From an uncultured Bacteroidia bacterium (lineage in GTDB: Bacteria > Bacteroidota > Bacteroidia > Bacteroidales > CAJPTX01), in the NCBI GenBank assembly GCA_938038735.1, contig CALHSW010000074.1:62001-126000 (forward strand): a stretch of 64,000 nt of DNA. Reading direction: 5' to 3'. The translations under genes were made by a program, and so were the position numbers. The number at the start of each line of letters is the position of its first letter. The first letter of the stretch is position 1. Below, piece after piece: positions 24,497 to 32,985 of the stretch. The notes under the pieces were generated by a model that saw only the letters and a list, made by a program, of their open reading frames with translations, did not search any database and was not told the origin of the DNA.

Positions 24497-26800
24497 CTAT
24501 AGCCGATCCTTCTCGGAGGAGATGGAGGAGCGAGCCTCTTTCGAGTGGTATTTATTGAATCGCCACATGATGGTCAACCGGACGCTCCGCGTATCCATCC
24601 ACGAAAAGCTGTTTATCGTTACGCCTTGGCAGTTGCCGGTGAAACGAGATTGGGCCATGTTTAGCAGGTCTACCCCTTTGAGGCTCACCTGCAGGCTCCT
24701 GTTCAAAAAGTATTTTTGCACCGAGGCGTTCAGTGAATGCGTCCGGGAGTACTCGACGAATCCCGCGCTGCCTCCGCTATTGAACGTGTAGTTCAGGCTC
24801 AGGCTCCAGTCCTGCGGGAGGTTGAAGCTATTGTCTAGGGATACAATGGCGGTCGGCTTGCTGATGGTACGGGGCGTACCGCCAGGCATCTCTGGAAGCT
24901 TCATAAAGTTCTGCATATACCCTAGCATAAACCGTGGCTCGTAGAATCCAAATCGCGGTGCGGCATTGGCAAACGCTTGCACCCCTTGCATGTAGTCCAA
25001 ATTCTGGGGGCGGACTATTACACGGTAATCCGCCTTGGTTGATTCCAGCTCAAATGTCTCGAGTATCGGGTGATAGGTATAGTTATAGCCTGCTGAGAGG
25101 TACAGCCAACGGAAAGAAACGCTATAGCTAACATCGTGCATTATGGCACGCACCAGCTCGGGATTTGACCGCATTAGGTTGTACTGGTTTATGTACGAGT
25201 CCCCGCCGGATAGCTGGGAGAATGAGGGGTACTGTATGGATGCCCTGTAGTCGATTTGGTGGCTCCACGCGCCGCGGGTGTACGTAATGGAGGAGGATGG
25301 CAGCACCGTATGGTAAAAGAAACGCCGCGGGGTGTTTGAGGCGGTGTAGTCAAAGTATACCTTTGAGGTGGCTTCGTAGCGAACGCCGAGATTAAGTGCC
25401 CACGCCTGGCCGGGGGATGTCCACCCCGCGTTAAAGTATCCTGCCCCCTTTTGCTCCTGAATCTTATTGTCGGTCGGCGCGACATCATCAATATTTAGCG
25501 TAGTGCGCCCCTTGACGCTTGAGAGGGTCCAATCGCCCCCGAGTTCCGCATGGATTTGCCCAGCTTGGTAGTTGATGCGGGGAGATACGCCGTACAGCGA
25601 ACTATTCGACTTGGTGACGCTTTCGGCGCTGTGACGATTCCCAACCAGATTGAACGTATAATCTCCTTGCCCTTGGTACCAATCGGATGCCACGTCGAGC
25701 GCGAATGATTCGCTTAATTGCCCATTGTAGTGCAGATTGACGGAATGGTTAGAGAATTTACCGAAAACATCATTTTTGAACCCATCATCTATGGTCTTGC
25801 CGCTGTTCCGCACTGATAGCCCTCCCACCAGAAGCGCCTCTTGGCGCGATGGCTCGAATGTGTATCGCGCATCTAGCTGGTGCCTCTCCGATGGGCTATA
25901 CTCCAGGGCGAGGAAATAGGTTTGGCTGGTATTCCGGTTCTTCTCTTTTTCATCCCACGAGGTTACTTTCCATTCGTGGTTGGAGTTAACGAGTTCAAAC
26001 GTATTTTCCTGGTTGGTCTTCGATTGAAACATAGAGTAGTCGGCGCCGAGTGTGAGTGCTACCCGCTTAAAGCGATAGCCAATTTCACCATCGACGCTTT
26101 GTGAAAACCAATGGTTAACCCGGGTGTAGGAACGAATGAAGCCGTATAGTCCCTCTAGCCGGCTGTGAGTATGCACGTAGACCACGGTCCCCACCTCTCC
26201 GGAGAACCTAGAGCCGGGATGCCTATCGATTTCAATGGCCTTGATTGTGCTGGGGTCTAGCTGGGCGATTTCTTCCCGCGTGGCGGGGCGTTTGTTGATG
26301 AAGAACAGTATGCTTCCCTCCTGCAGGCTCTTTAGTTCATCGCCCTGCATATAAAAGCCGGGGAGCTTCCCTAGGATGTCGTTCGTATTGCTCTCCGCCC
26401 CGAGCGAGGTGCCCGAAATGTTGCATACCAAATTGTTCCCTTTTACCTGAAAGGTTTTTTGCTTACCGCTCACCCTTACTGCCGCCAGCTCGGTAGAGGA
26501 CTCATAGAGCGTAACAGCCTCAATTGCGTTGGGTGGAAGGAGTTGCGTGCTGTAGCCCAGCGCGCTTATTCTGAACACGAGGTGGTCATTTTGCCCGGGC
26601 AGCGATAGGTTGAATTTTCCTTCCTGGTCGGTAATTGTCCCCCCTATGAGCGTAGAGTCGGGCAGCCGTAGTGCCGCCACATTGACAAACTCTAGCGCTA
26701 GCCCTGCCGTGTCTCGGACGAGGCCATGGTATTGCGTTTCCTGGGCTTTTGCCAGCGAGGCTGTCATGAGAAGGATAAGTGCGAGACAAATTCTTTTCAT
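24497..26800 (-). CDS. Outer-membrane barrel protein (OMP_b-brl_3 type) of the radical SAM locus
   Basis: 767 residues. The signal peptide is MKRICLALILLMTASLAKAQ. Next are a carboxypeptidase-regulatory-like domain (YHGLVRDTAGLALEFVNVAAL ... TDQEGKFNLSL, about 22-105), a plug (TNDILGKLPGFYMQGDELKSL ... FFINKRPATREEIAQLDPSTIKAIEIDRHPGSRFSGEVGTVVYV, about 135-215) and a long barrel to the C terminus. It starts 15 bases after the radical SAM gene and is the last gene of that unit. Export or uptake of the modified peptide is a plausible role inferred from position; no ligand can be read. It is the second such protein in the window (first at 813-3236). Confidence 0.85.
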   Translation of the reverse strand: MKRICLALILLMTASLAKAQETQYHGLVRDTAGLALEFVNVAALRLPDSTLIGGTITDQEGKFNLSLPGQNDHLVFRISALGYSTQLLPPNAIEAVTLYESSTELAAVRVSGKQKTFQVKGNNLVCNISGTSLGAESNTNDILGKLPGFYMQGDELKSLQEGSILFFINKRPATREEIAQLDPSTIKAIEIDRHPGSRFSGEVGTVVYVHTHSRLEGLYGFIRSYTRVNHWFSQSVDGEIGYRFKRVALTLGADYSMFQSKTNQENTFELVNSNHEWKVTSWDEKEKNRNTSQTYFLALEYSPSERHQLDARYTFEPSRQEALLVGGLSVRNSGKTIDDGFKNDVFGKFSNHSVNLHYNGQLSESFALDVASDWYQGQGDYTFNLVGNRHSAESVTKSNSSLYGVSPRINYQAGQIHAELGGDWTLSSVKGRTTLNIDDVAPTDNKIQEQKGAGYFNAGWTSPGQAWALNLGVRYEATSKVYFDYTASNTPRRFFYHTVLPSSSITYTRGAWSHQIDYRASIQYPSFSQLSGGDSYINQYNLMRSNPELVRAIMHDVSYSVSFRWLYLSAGYNYTYHPILETFELESTKADYRVIVRPQNLDYMQGVQAFANAAPRFGFYEPRFMLGYMQNFMKLPEMPGGTPRTISKPTAIVSLDNSFNLPQDWSLSLNYTFNSGGSAGFVEYSRTHSLNASVQKYFLNRSLQVSLKGVDLLNMAQSRFTGNCQGVTINSFSWMDTRSVRLTIMWRFNKYHSKEARSSISSEKDRL

Positions 26801-26815
26801 ATTAGAAGTCTATCG

Positions 26816-28102
26816 TTAAAGTTCTTCCAGTTTTTCTGCTAAGACACGGTATGCGTATTGCTGCTTGTCATCAGCCGACATGCCCAAGGGACATTCATTT
26901 TGGTTCGTACATTCTAGAATTCGCTGCGAGCATCCTCCAGCGCATATAGGAAGGATAGAACAGTCTCTACAGGCCGCAACGTTTAATGGGGATGCCTGTA
27001 GCCGCCTGTCGTGCAGGGCGTTCCAGATGACTCGCCCTGATGAACTTAGAGAACCCTCTACGTGCCTTGCAGAAAAGTCACAGGCGGTACACTTGTATAC
27101 CTTTCCGTCAGGATTGATTGTTAAGTGGTTAGTTCTGTCAGCGTAGCAAGTATGCCAAATGCTGCTTGGAGCACTATAATAACTTGAGCTTCTATATCCT
27201 TGAGCCCTTATTTCTCTTACAATCTCCATGACTGCACTTTCAACTGACTCCTCTTCTTGCCATACTTTATGTACGCTGAAATTGAGTAAGGGCTTTTGCT
27301 TTTCGTCTAAGTCTTCAAAGTCTCTTAGCAACTCAGAAACATCGAGGCTTGTTTCTTTGGAAATGTTGAGTCGAACGGAAACATTGATTCCATATGACAG
27401 TGCCTCTCGAATGTTTGCTATTATTCTAGAGTAGCTATCGTCACCCTCTTTTGCAAATCTAACCCTATTATGCCGATTTTTATTGCCATCAATTGTTATC
27501 TGCATGGTTTTAACGCCGTGGATTTTTAGAAAAGATAATCGTTCTTTTGAAAGTAATAATCCATTGCTAGTTATTCCCGCAGAAAACTCTATCCCGTGTT
27601 CCTGCATCATGGGGTAAATTGCATTTAGGGTCGGTGTCATAACCTTATCGTAGCAAAGTAGTGGTTCGCCACCGAAAAACATTAGTCCAAATTCTTTCAC
27701 CTCATTTTGGGATATAATCCTTTGTACTAATGAAACGATGCTCTTAACGCCTGCCTCATCTATGGTAGAAACGTCGAGATGCGATTCGTAGCAATACCAG
27801 CAGTTAAAGTTGCACGCTAGCGTAGGGTTGATAATCAGCTCAAAGTAGGAAGGGTCATTGTTGGTTCTTGTGAGCGTTTCCCGAACGATTGTTTCCTCGT
27901 TAATCGCTTCATCAATAATCATTTTCTTATCTACAAAGGCCTTGAATATGCCTTGGTTTTCATAGTCGCATGCACTGCAACGTCCCTGTTGAAGGGGATA
28001 TGCGTTATAGTGGCTAGTAACAAGAAACGAATTCCATAGGGTGTTGTAGACTATCACCGATTCAGCTCTTTCTATGAAAACATCATATAGGCTCGCTTTC
28101 AT
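26816..28102 (-). CDS. Radical SAM/SPASM peptide maturase
   Basis: 428-residue cytosolic iron-sulfur enzyme expected to modify the peptide encoded just upstream. The SAM cluster motif C97-x3-C101-x2-C104 lies in ACNFNCWYCYE. GGEP at 144-147 and TSNG at 178-181 complete the core. The C-terminal SPASM region has cysteines at 338, 341, 378, 381, 387, 391, 398 and 404, enough for two auxiliary clusters; C42 and C45 form a further CxxC near the N terminus. ATG 28102 is preferred: a GGAGG stands 8 bases before it, and the longer frame uses TTG at 28117. Composition is more A+T-rich than the surroundings. Thioether, cyclophane or other C-C linkages are possible products; sequence does not say which. 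Confidence 0.92.
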   Translation of the reverse strand: MKASLYDVFIERAESVIVYNTLWNSFLVTSHYNAYPLQQGRCSACDYENQGIFKAFVDKKMIIDEAINEETIVRETLTRTNNDPSYFELIINPTLACNFNCWYCYESHLDVSTIDEAGVKSIVSLVQRIISQNEVKEFGLMFFGGEPLLCYDKVMTPTLNAIYPMMQEHGIEFSAGITSNGLLLSKERLSFLKIHGVKTMQITIDGNKNRHNRVRFAKEGDDSYSRIIANIREALSYGINVSVRLNISKETSLDVSELLRDFEDLDEKQKPLLNFSVHKVWQEEESVESAVMEIVREIRAQGYRSSSYYSAPSSIWHTCYADRTNHLTINPDGKVYKCTACDFSARHVEGSLSSSGRVIWNALHDRRLQASPLNVAACRDCSILPICAGGCSQRILECTNQNECPLGMSADDKQQYAYRVLAEKLEEL

Positions 28103-28203
28103 GGAAGTATCCTCCAATTTACCATGCTATTGGTGCTAAGATATTAGTCTATCCCTGCACCAATAGCTACATTCAAATGTCACCATGCTAAGAATTGCCC
28201 ATA

Positions 28204-28383
28204 TTAAGGCTTTTTCTTGCAGTTATTAGTGCACCCGCACTGGTAAGGATTGATGCTTATGTGTATCTGTTTGTCGTCCTTTTCTTCAACTATCTCTGTA
28301 CTAACAAACCCTCCCTTTAGCGACTCTTGTTCTTCCGTATTCAAGTTTTCAAACTCTTGAACCATCAATTCTAGCTTGTTCAT
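28204..28383 (-). CDS. RiPP precursor peptide with GG leader and Cys-rich core
   Basis: 59 residues from ATG 28383. The leader MNKLELMVQEFENLNTEEQE followed by SLKGG is a double-glycine leader of the Bacteroidales natural-product precursor type. Cleavage after G24-G25 would release a 34-residue core. The core has an acidic/polar first half, then HISINPYQCGCTNNCKKKP with cysteines at 49, 51 and 55 and a lysine-rich tail. The gene precedes the radical SAM enzyme by 101 bases on the same strand, the expected order. A perfect promoter pair lies about 245 bases upstream. A GG-cleaving exporter is not encoded nearby; the partial ABC exporter at the left edge is a distant candidate. Function of the product (antibacterial, signal, metal ligand) is unknown. 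Confidence 0.82.
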   Translation of the reverse strand: MNKLELMVQEFENLNTEEQESLKGGFVSTEIVEEKDDKQIHISINPYQCGCTNNCKKKP

Positions 28384-28777
28384 TATCAAATAAAATTAAG
28401 AATGACTCTACTCGTATCGCTTTTCGTGGCCGCGTCCTTTGTTTCATACAGCTTCCCGAAAGTATTCGGTAGGAATTTGCTGCATTGCATTGACTGCAAC
28501 TTCTAGGCTTTATTGCCTATGTCTTGATATTTTGGGTGCAGCTCTTCGTAATTAGTACGACTTACTTCACTTCTCCTTGAGCTTACGATTTCCTTGCAGG
28601 GGACTTATAAGCTTGTCTGACGCGAATGCAAAGTTATAAAAATGGGCATAACTTCAAAGTTATTTTTCCGAAAAAAAATCGTAATTTCTTTGCTTGCTAA
28701 TAGCTAAAATACTCTTCATCAATGTTTTGCACTTACAGGTAGCGGTTAAAATAATTTTAGATTTCCTGTAAAATCTC
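28384..28777. other. Leader region of the RiPP locus
   Basis: A+T-rich, about 390 bases without a gene. It holds the RiPP promoter (28629-28662), and the predicted 5' untranslated region is about 240 bases, long enough for regulation, but I find no recognisable riboswitch. Confidence 0.5.
28629..28662 (-). promoter_or_regulatory. Promoter of the RiPP locus
   Basis: On the minus strand TAACTTTG occurs twice (28662-28655 and 28636-28629), 18 bases apart. The downstream copy fits TAnnTTTG and the TTTG of the upstream copy fits the -33 element at correct spacing. The upstream copy could also be a second -7 element. Confidence 0.6.
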
Positions 28778-29245
28778 TTAGTGCTTTTTCGCCACCGTGG
28801 GCGAACAAGCACTTATCTCAATTAGCGGGAAAGGTGATGAGCTTCCGTACCGGAAGCGGTCGGGATCTACACCCAAACGGGTTCCTGCGGGGCGTTTAGC
28901 CCGCTTGTCCCGCACTTTTTCAGGCACTTCTCTCAGTAAGCTTTGGAGTTCGGTGTAGGTTGTGGACGATGGTCTGCATAAAGTGTTATGCATGTGTTTT
29001 GACCTGCCACATGTTCCGCATTGTGTTCCCATGGAATCGCCGGAGCATGGCCGCCGCGGCAGCATCTCGCTCCTCTCGTCGGTTGTCCACCATCTCCTCC
29101 AGCCCTCATCCCGCAGGGCATCCGAGTACATGGTCTCAATGACGGAGCACAGATGCCAGTCTATTTGCCCGACCTCGGTAAGCTTGCCCCCGCACACCCC
29201 AGACATGATGTTGAATGGGGCTGTTGTACTCGTTGGCGTTTTCAT
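28778..29245 (-). CDS. Hypothetical protein, possibly a remnant
   Basis: 155-residue frame, G+C-rich compared with the flanking leader region. Two stretches look protein-like: VGQIDWHLCSVIETMYSDALRDEGW near residue 26 and ELQSLLREVPEKVRDKRAKR onward to the C terminus. Between them lies a Cys/His-containing part (CGTCGRSKHMHNTLC). There is no signal peptide. I recognise no family. The overlapping plus-strand frame at 28962-29267 looks less like a protein. It may be a fragment of an accessory gene left by recombination; the alternative is that the whole 28.4-29.5 kb stretch is non-coding. Confidence 0.35.
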   Translation of the reverse strand: MKTPTSTTAPFNIMSGVCGGKLTEVGQIDWHLCSVIETMYSDALRDEGWRRWWTTDERSEMLPRRPCSGDSMGTQCGTCGRSKHMHNTLCRPSSTTYTELQSLLREVPEKVRDKRAKRPAGTRLGVDPDRFRYGSSSPFPLIEISACSPTVAKKH

Positions 29246-29486
29246 GGTGCAAAGTCGCAGAAGATAAGCAGCTTGTGCAATGCATTTTGGAAATCGTTTC
29301 GCAGCGGTTTCACTATAATAGATTCTTCCTCCAACCCTCTGGTTTTAGCTAGTGGGCTTTGACCAACTGCTCGGTTTGCTTGTCCGCACAAAAAGCATGG
29401 CCAAATTGCGTTGTGGCAATCTATGCCTATACGAAATCTAGAAGTCGGATTGCGGGTGTTTCTGCCTTCGGCGGGGGTCTCTCTTT

Positions 29487-30185
29487 TTACTCCCCGACCT
29501 GCTCGTTGTAGAATATTGACACGGCGAGCCACGCCTCCCCGCCCCTTCGCCCCGTGTCGGTAAGGGCTGCGTAGCCGCTCCTGTGCAGCGTTGGCGAAAA
29601 CACCACCAGCTTGCGGTTGCTCTTCTTGAAAACCCCGCGCACCATCTGCCGTTCCTCTGGGCGGTAGAGCGCCAGCGCGGGTATTGAGAGCTTGGATAGC
29701 GAGTCGGTGGCGCTGTACGCATCGCCAAAATACTCTCCGGGGGAGAGCGCAATGACGCTCTTGACCCTAAAATCGCGCAGCGAGGTGAGTAGCGCTACCG
29801 TTGCGTACCTTCCAGCCCCTACGAGGAGTACCTCCTGCGGCTGGTCCCACGAAAAAATTTGGCTCACTGCGTTTTTGGCTAGCGTCGCCAGGCTATCGGC
29901 GGGGGTGTGCGGATTGAAGAATGCGGCAGGCATAGCGGGGACGTAGACGTTGCACCGCAGCTTGCGCAGAGCCTGCGCAAGCGCCATCCGCTCCTCCCTG
30001 TCGTCATTCGTTTCGGGGAGTATCACCACGCGTGGAGCCCCCCGATGTAGCGAGAAGTGCCACCCTAGCACTTCGCCCGATCGGCTGTCTTTAAGCGCCT
30101 GCTGCGCCCATGCTTCCCCTCCGCTTAGGCACACTGCCAGCAGCATGCCTAGCTGCATCGTGCAGAAGTATACCGCTCGCCTCAC
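29487..30185 (-). CDS. Secreted alpha/beta-hydrolase-like protein of unknown function
   Basis: 232 residues with a signal peptide (LGMLLAVCLSGGEAWAQ). The mature part reads as an alpha/beta-hydrolase-like core: RVVILPETNDDREERMALAQAL, NVYVPAMPAAFF, EVLLVGAGRYATVALLTSL, SVIALSPGEYFGDAY, IPALALYRPEERQMVRGVF, FSPTLHRSGYAAL. At the nucleophile elbow the motif is VGAGRYA with Gly where a Ser is usual, so it may not be catalytic. ATG overlaps the atpC stop by four bases (ATGA), so it is translated with atpC. Why a secreted protein follows the ATP synthase genes is unclear. Confidence 0.7.
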   Translation of the reverse strand: MRRAVYFCTMQLGMLLAVCLSGGEAWAQQALKDSRSGEVLGWHFSLHRGAPRVVILPETNDDREERMALAQALRKLRCNVYVPAMPAAFFNPHTPADSLATLAKNAVSQIFSWDQPQEVLLVGAGRYATVALLTSLRDFRVKSVIALSPGEYFGDAYSATDSLSKLSIPALALYRPEERQMVRGVFKKSNRKLVVFSPTLHRSGYAALTDTGRRGGEAWLAVSIFYNEQVGE

Positions 30186-30445
30186 GCCTGCTGATCCTCT
30201 GTAGCCGTTCCTGCAAGGATGGTAATCTCGTCGCTGTGCTGCTCTACCACGCCGATTCCATCAATGGTGAAAAAACGCTCCAGCCCATCGGGCGTGGTGA
30301 TTTTCACCCTCCCCGGCACGAGCGACGACACGATGGGCTGATGCCCCTTCCGCATGGCGAACGGCGACTTTGCGCCTGGCACGGCCACCTGCACGGCTTC
30401 GCAGTCTACCGCAGTGCGTTCTGGCGTAATGATTTTCACTCGCAT
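30182..30445 (-). CDS. atpC: F1-ATPase epsilon subunit (short form)
   Basis: Subunit of the F-type ATP synthase rotor stalk. The 87 residues cover only the N-terminal beta-sandwich domain (MRVKIITPERTAVDCEAVQVAVPG ... GHQPIVSSLVPGRVKI ... FTIDGIGVVEQHSDEITILA). The C-terminal helical pair that inhibits ATP hydrolysis in other bacteria is missing, which is usual in Bacteroidota and not a truncation here. It follows atpD after 25 bases. Confidence 0.93.
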   Translation of the reverse strand: MRVKIITPERTAVDCEAVQVAVPGAKSPFAMRKGHQPIVSSLVPGRVKITTPDGLERFFTIDGIGVVEQHSDEITILAGTATEDQQA

Positions 30446-30470
30446 CGCTGCTCCCCTTCGTTTCCTGACG

Positions 30471-31973
30471 CTACTTCGCCTCCTTTAGCATGCGTTCGCC
30501 CTTCTCTATGGCATCCTCAATCGTTCCCACTAGGTTGAACGCTGCCTCGGGGTACTTATCCACCTCGCCGTCCATAATCATGTTGAACCCCTTGATGGTA
30601 TCCTTGATGTCTACCATAACCCCCTTGAGGCCGGTGAACTGTTCGGCCACGTGGAACGGTTGCGATAGGAATCGCTGCACCCGTCGGGCGCGGTGTACCA
30701 CCTGCTTGTCGCTCTCGCTCAGCTCGTCCATACCTAGAATGGCTATAACGTCCTGTAAATCATTGTACTTCTGTAGGAGCTGCTTGATGCGCTGCGCCGT
30801 CTCGTAGTGTTCGTCTCCCACCACGTCACGCGTCAGTATCCTAGAGGTGGAGTCAAGCGGATCAACGGCGGGGTAGATACCCAGCTCCGAAATCTTTCGG
30901 CTCAGCACCGTGGTGGCATCCAGGTGCGAGAAGGTGGTTGCCGGTGCGGGGTCTGTCAGGTCGTCTGCAGGTACATATACAGCCTGCACCGAGGTGATGG
31001 AGCCCCGCTTGGTGGAGGTGATCCGCTCCTGCATTGCGCCCATCTCCGAGGCCAGCGTGGGCTGGTAGCCCACTGCCGAGGGCATGCGCCCTAGCAGGGC
31101 CGATACCTCCGACCCCGACTGGGTGAAGCGGAAAATGTTGTCAATGAAGAGCAATATATCGTTGCCCTTCCCCTTGCCGTCCCCATCGCGGAACGATTCT
31201 GCCACCGTTAGCCCCGACAGGGCCACGCGCGCCCTTGCGCCTGGCGGCTCGTTCATCTGCCCGAAGACCAGCGTGGCCTGCGATTTCTTAAGCTCCTCGG
31301 GGTCCACGAGGGAGAGGTCCCAGTTGCCCTCCTCCATGCTCTTCTTAAAGGCCTCCCCGTAGCGAATTACGTTGGAGCCGATCATCTCTCGCAGAAGGTC
31401 GTTGCCCTCACGCGTACGCTCCCCCACGCCTGCAAAGACCGACATTCCGTCGTACCCTTTGGCGATGTTGTTAATCATCTCCATGATGAGCACCGTTTTG
31501 CCCACGCCGGCCCCGCCGAATAGACCAATCTTGCCCCCCTTCATGTAGGGCTCTAGCAGGTCAATAACCTTGATGCCCGTGAAAAGGATCTCCTTTTCGG
31601 TCTTCAGGTCTTCGTACTTCGGTGGATCCCTATGGATGGGTTGGTCGCGCTCCGCCTTCACGGCCGGCATCCCATCGATGGCCTCGCCAATGACGTTTAG
31701 TAGGCGGCCTTTAATCTCCTCGCCGCTCGGCATCATTATGCTTTGCCCTGTGGCTTCCACCTCCACGCCCCTCGCAAGGCCATCGGTGGAGTCCATGGCG
31801 ATGGTTCGCACCTGCTGGTCGCCGATGTGCTGCTGCACCTCCAGCACGAGGCGCGAGCCATCGGGGCGTGTAATTTCTAGCGCATCGTGAATTTTGGGCA
31901 GCTGTGCACCCGGCTCATCGAATGAGACATCAACTACAGGCCCTATCACCTGCGATACCACTCCCTTTGTCAT
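30471..31973 (-). CDS. atpD: F1-ATPase beta subunit
   Basis: Catalytic subunit of ATP synthase, 500 residues. The beta-barrel start is GVVSQVIGPVVDVSF; Walker A is GGAGVGKTVLIMEMINN; GERTREGNDL, then LLFIDNIFRFTQSGSEVSALLGRMPSAVGYQPTLASEMG and YVPADDLTDPAPATTF follow. The C-terminal helix carries the DELSESDKQ segment matching the conserved DELSEED. ATG 31973 is chosen because GGGAG stands 5 bases before it; the longer frame begins with GTG. The other atp genes (A, B, E, F, G, H) are not in the window. Confidence 0.98.
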   Translation of the reverse strand: MTKGVVSQVIGPVVDVSFDEPGAQLPKIHDALEITRPDGSRLVLEVQQHIGDQQVRTIAMDSTDGLARGVEVEATGQSIMMPSGEEIKGRLLNVIGEAIDGMPAVKAERDQPIHRDPPKYEDLKTEKEILFTGIKVIDLLEPYMKGGKIGLFGGAGVGKTVLIMEMINNIAKGYDGMSVFAGVGERTREGNDLLREMIGSNVIRYGEAFKKSMEEGNWDLSLVDPEELKKSQATLVFGQMNEPPGARARVALSGLTVAESFRDGDGKGKGNDILLFIDNIFRFTQSGSEVSALLGRMPSAVGYQPTLASEMGAMQERITSTKRGSITSVQAVYVPADDLTDPAPATTFSHLDATTVLSRKISELGIYPAVDPLDSTSRILTRDVVGDEHYETAQRIKQLLQKYNDLQDVIAILGMDELSESDKQVVHRARRVQRFLSQPFHVAEQFTGLKGVMVDIKDTIKGFNMIMDGEVDKYPEAAFNLVGTIEDAIEKGERMLKEAK

Positions 31974-32025
31974 AACCACTCCCTCTTTAGGCGATGCGGG
32001 TGCTGCGCCGCACCCTCACGCACCG

Positions 32026-32033
32026 CAAAGGTA
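32026..32033 (-). promoter_or_regulatory. -7 promoter element of atpD-atpC
   Basis: TACCTTTG on the minus strand, 53 bases before the atpD ATG. No clear -33 element. Confidence 0.5.
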
Positions 32034-32146
32034 AAAAGATTTTTCCTCTTTTGCGTATATCCAGTGATGTTAAAATAGAACGGATGGCGTTATGTAACCC
32101 CAAATGAGGGTTGCTTTTCTGCAGGTACCCTTCGGGGCAAAGAATA

Positions 32147-32180
32147 CCCCCTGCCTAATAGGTAAAAATCAGGCAGAGGG
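32147..32180 (-). terminator. Weak hairpin after the ECF sigma gene
   Basis: CTGCCT/AGGCAG core plus outer C-G pairs interrupted by a mismatch. It lies 47 bases beyond the sigma factor stop, with no T-tract. Confidence 0.35.
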
Positions 32181-32226
32181 AAAAGAATAGAATTTCTATA
32201 CTAGGAGGTTTACCGTTTATTTTGTG

Positions 32227-32736
32227 TCACAGCCTTGCCTCGGAGTAGCCGGGTAGCTGCTGCATAAGCTTCTGCCGTGAGAAGAATATTCTACTCTTCA
32301 CCGTGCCGATGCGCAGGTTGAGTTCATCGGCGATCTCGCGGTACTTGTAGCCATGCGTATGCATCGTGAATGGCACGCGGAACTCGTCCGTTAGGCTCCC
32401 TATAGCCTTCTCAAGCTCTGAGAATTCAAGCTGGGAGTCTGCGGCGATTTCGTCCGTGCGGTTCACTAGGATGCTCTGCCCCTCCGTGTCGTCGAACATC
32501 GTGTTCTTCCGTGAGAGTCGTCGGTAGTGGTTGATAAAGGTGTTACGCATGATGGTGAACGCCCACGCCTTCATGTTCGTATTTTCTGCGTACGAATCCT
32601 TGAAGGTTAATGCCTTCAAAAAGGTGTCTTGCACGAGGTCGGCCGCGTTATCTACATTCCCCGTCAGCGACAGCGCGTAACGCTGCAGACTTGGCTCTAG
32701 TGCTAGCAGTTCCTCTGAAAAACGATTCGATTCCAT
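32227..32736 (-). CDS. ECF-type RNA polymerase sigma factor
   Basis: 169 residues with both sigma domains. Region 2 has YALSLTGNVDNAADLVQDTFLKAL and AWAFTIMRNTFINHYRR (-10 recognition); region 4 has LTDEFRVPFTMHTHGYKYREIADELNLRIGTVKSRIFFSRQKL (helix-turn-helix for -35). No anti-sigma gene is adjacent: atpD lies downstream and a chemoreceptor gene upstream, both on the same strand but well separated. It has its own promoter at 32884-32914. Regulon unknown. Confidence 0.93.
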   Translation of the reverse strand: MESNRFSEELLALEPSLQRYALSLTGNVDNAADLVQDTFLKALTFKDSYAENTNMKAWAFTIMRNTFINHYRRLSRKNTMFDDTEGQSILVNRTDEIAADSQLEFSELEKAIGSLTDEFRVPFTMHTHGYKYREIADELNLRIGTVKSRIFFSRQKLMQQLPGYSEARL

Positions 32737-32883
32737 ATCTCAACTCCTTTCTTTTCCAATTCTAAATAAGACAGGCATTCTAGCTCTCATTATGCCGTGC
32801 GCTAGTCCTGTTTTCTCCATAGAATCGTAGATTTTTCCCCATATTTCCCGCCTTGAATCGCTGTTTCTCCCTTAGTTGCGGCA

Positions 32884-32914
32884 CAAAGGTACGGAGTTTT
32901 ACTCAAACCTCAAA
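32884..32914 (-). promoter_or_regulatory. Promoter of the ECF sigma gene
   Basis: On the minus strand TTTG (32914-32911), 19 bases, then TACCTTTG (32891-32884). Both elements and spacing fit the Bacteroidota housekeeping promoter; the leader would be about 140 bases. Confidence 0.7.
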
Positions 32915-32985
32915 TCGTTTCATTTATTCATACCGAGTATAAATAACTTAAACGAGAATTGCCATTCCCTTGCCATCGTGGTTAG

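Noticed and set aside
28962..29267. Plus-strand 101-residue frame
   Set aside because: Overlaps a slightly better minus-strand frame; composition and residue pattern do not look like a protein.
30182..30445. atpC looked truncated (87 residues)
   Set aside because: Short epsilon subunits without the C-terminal helices are normal in Bacteroidota.
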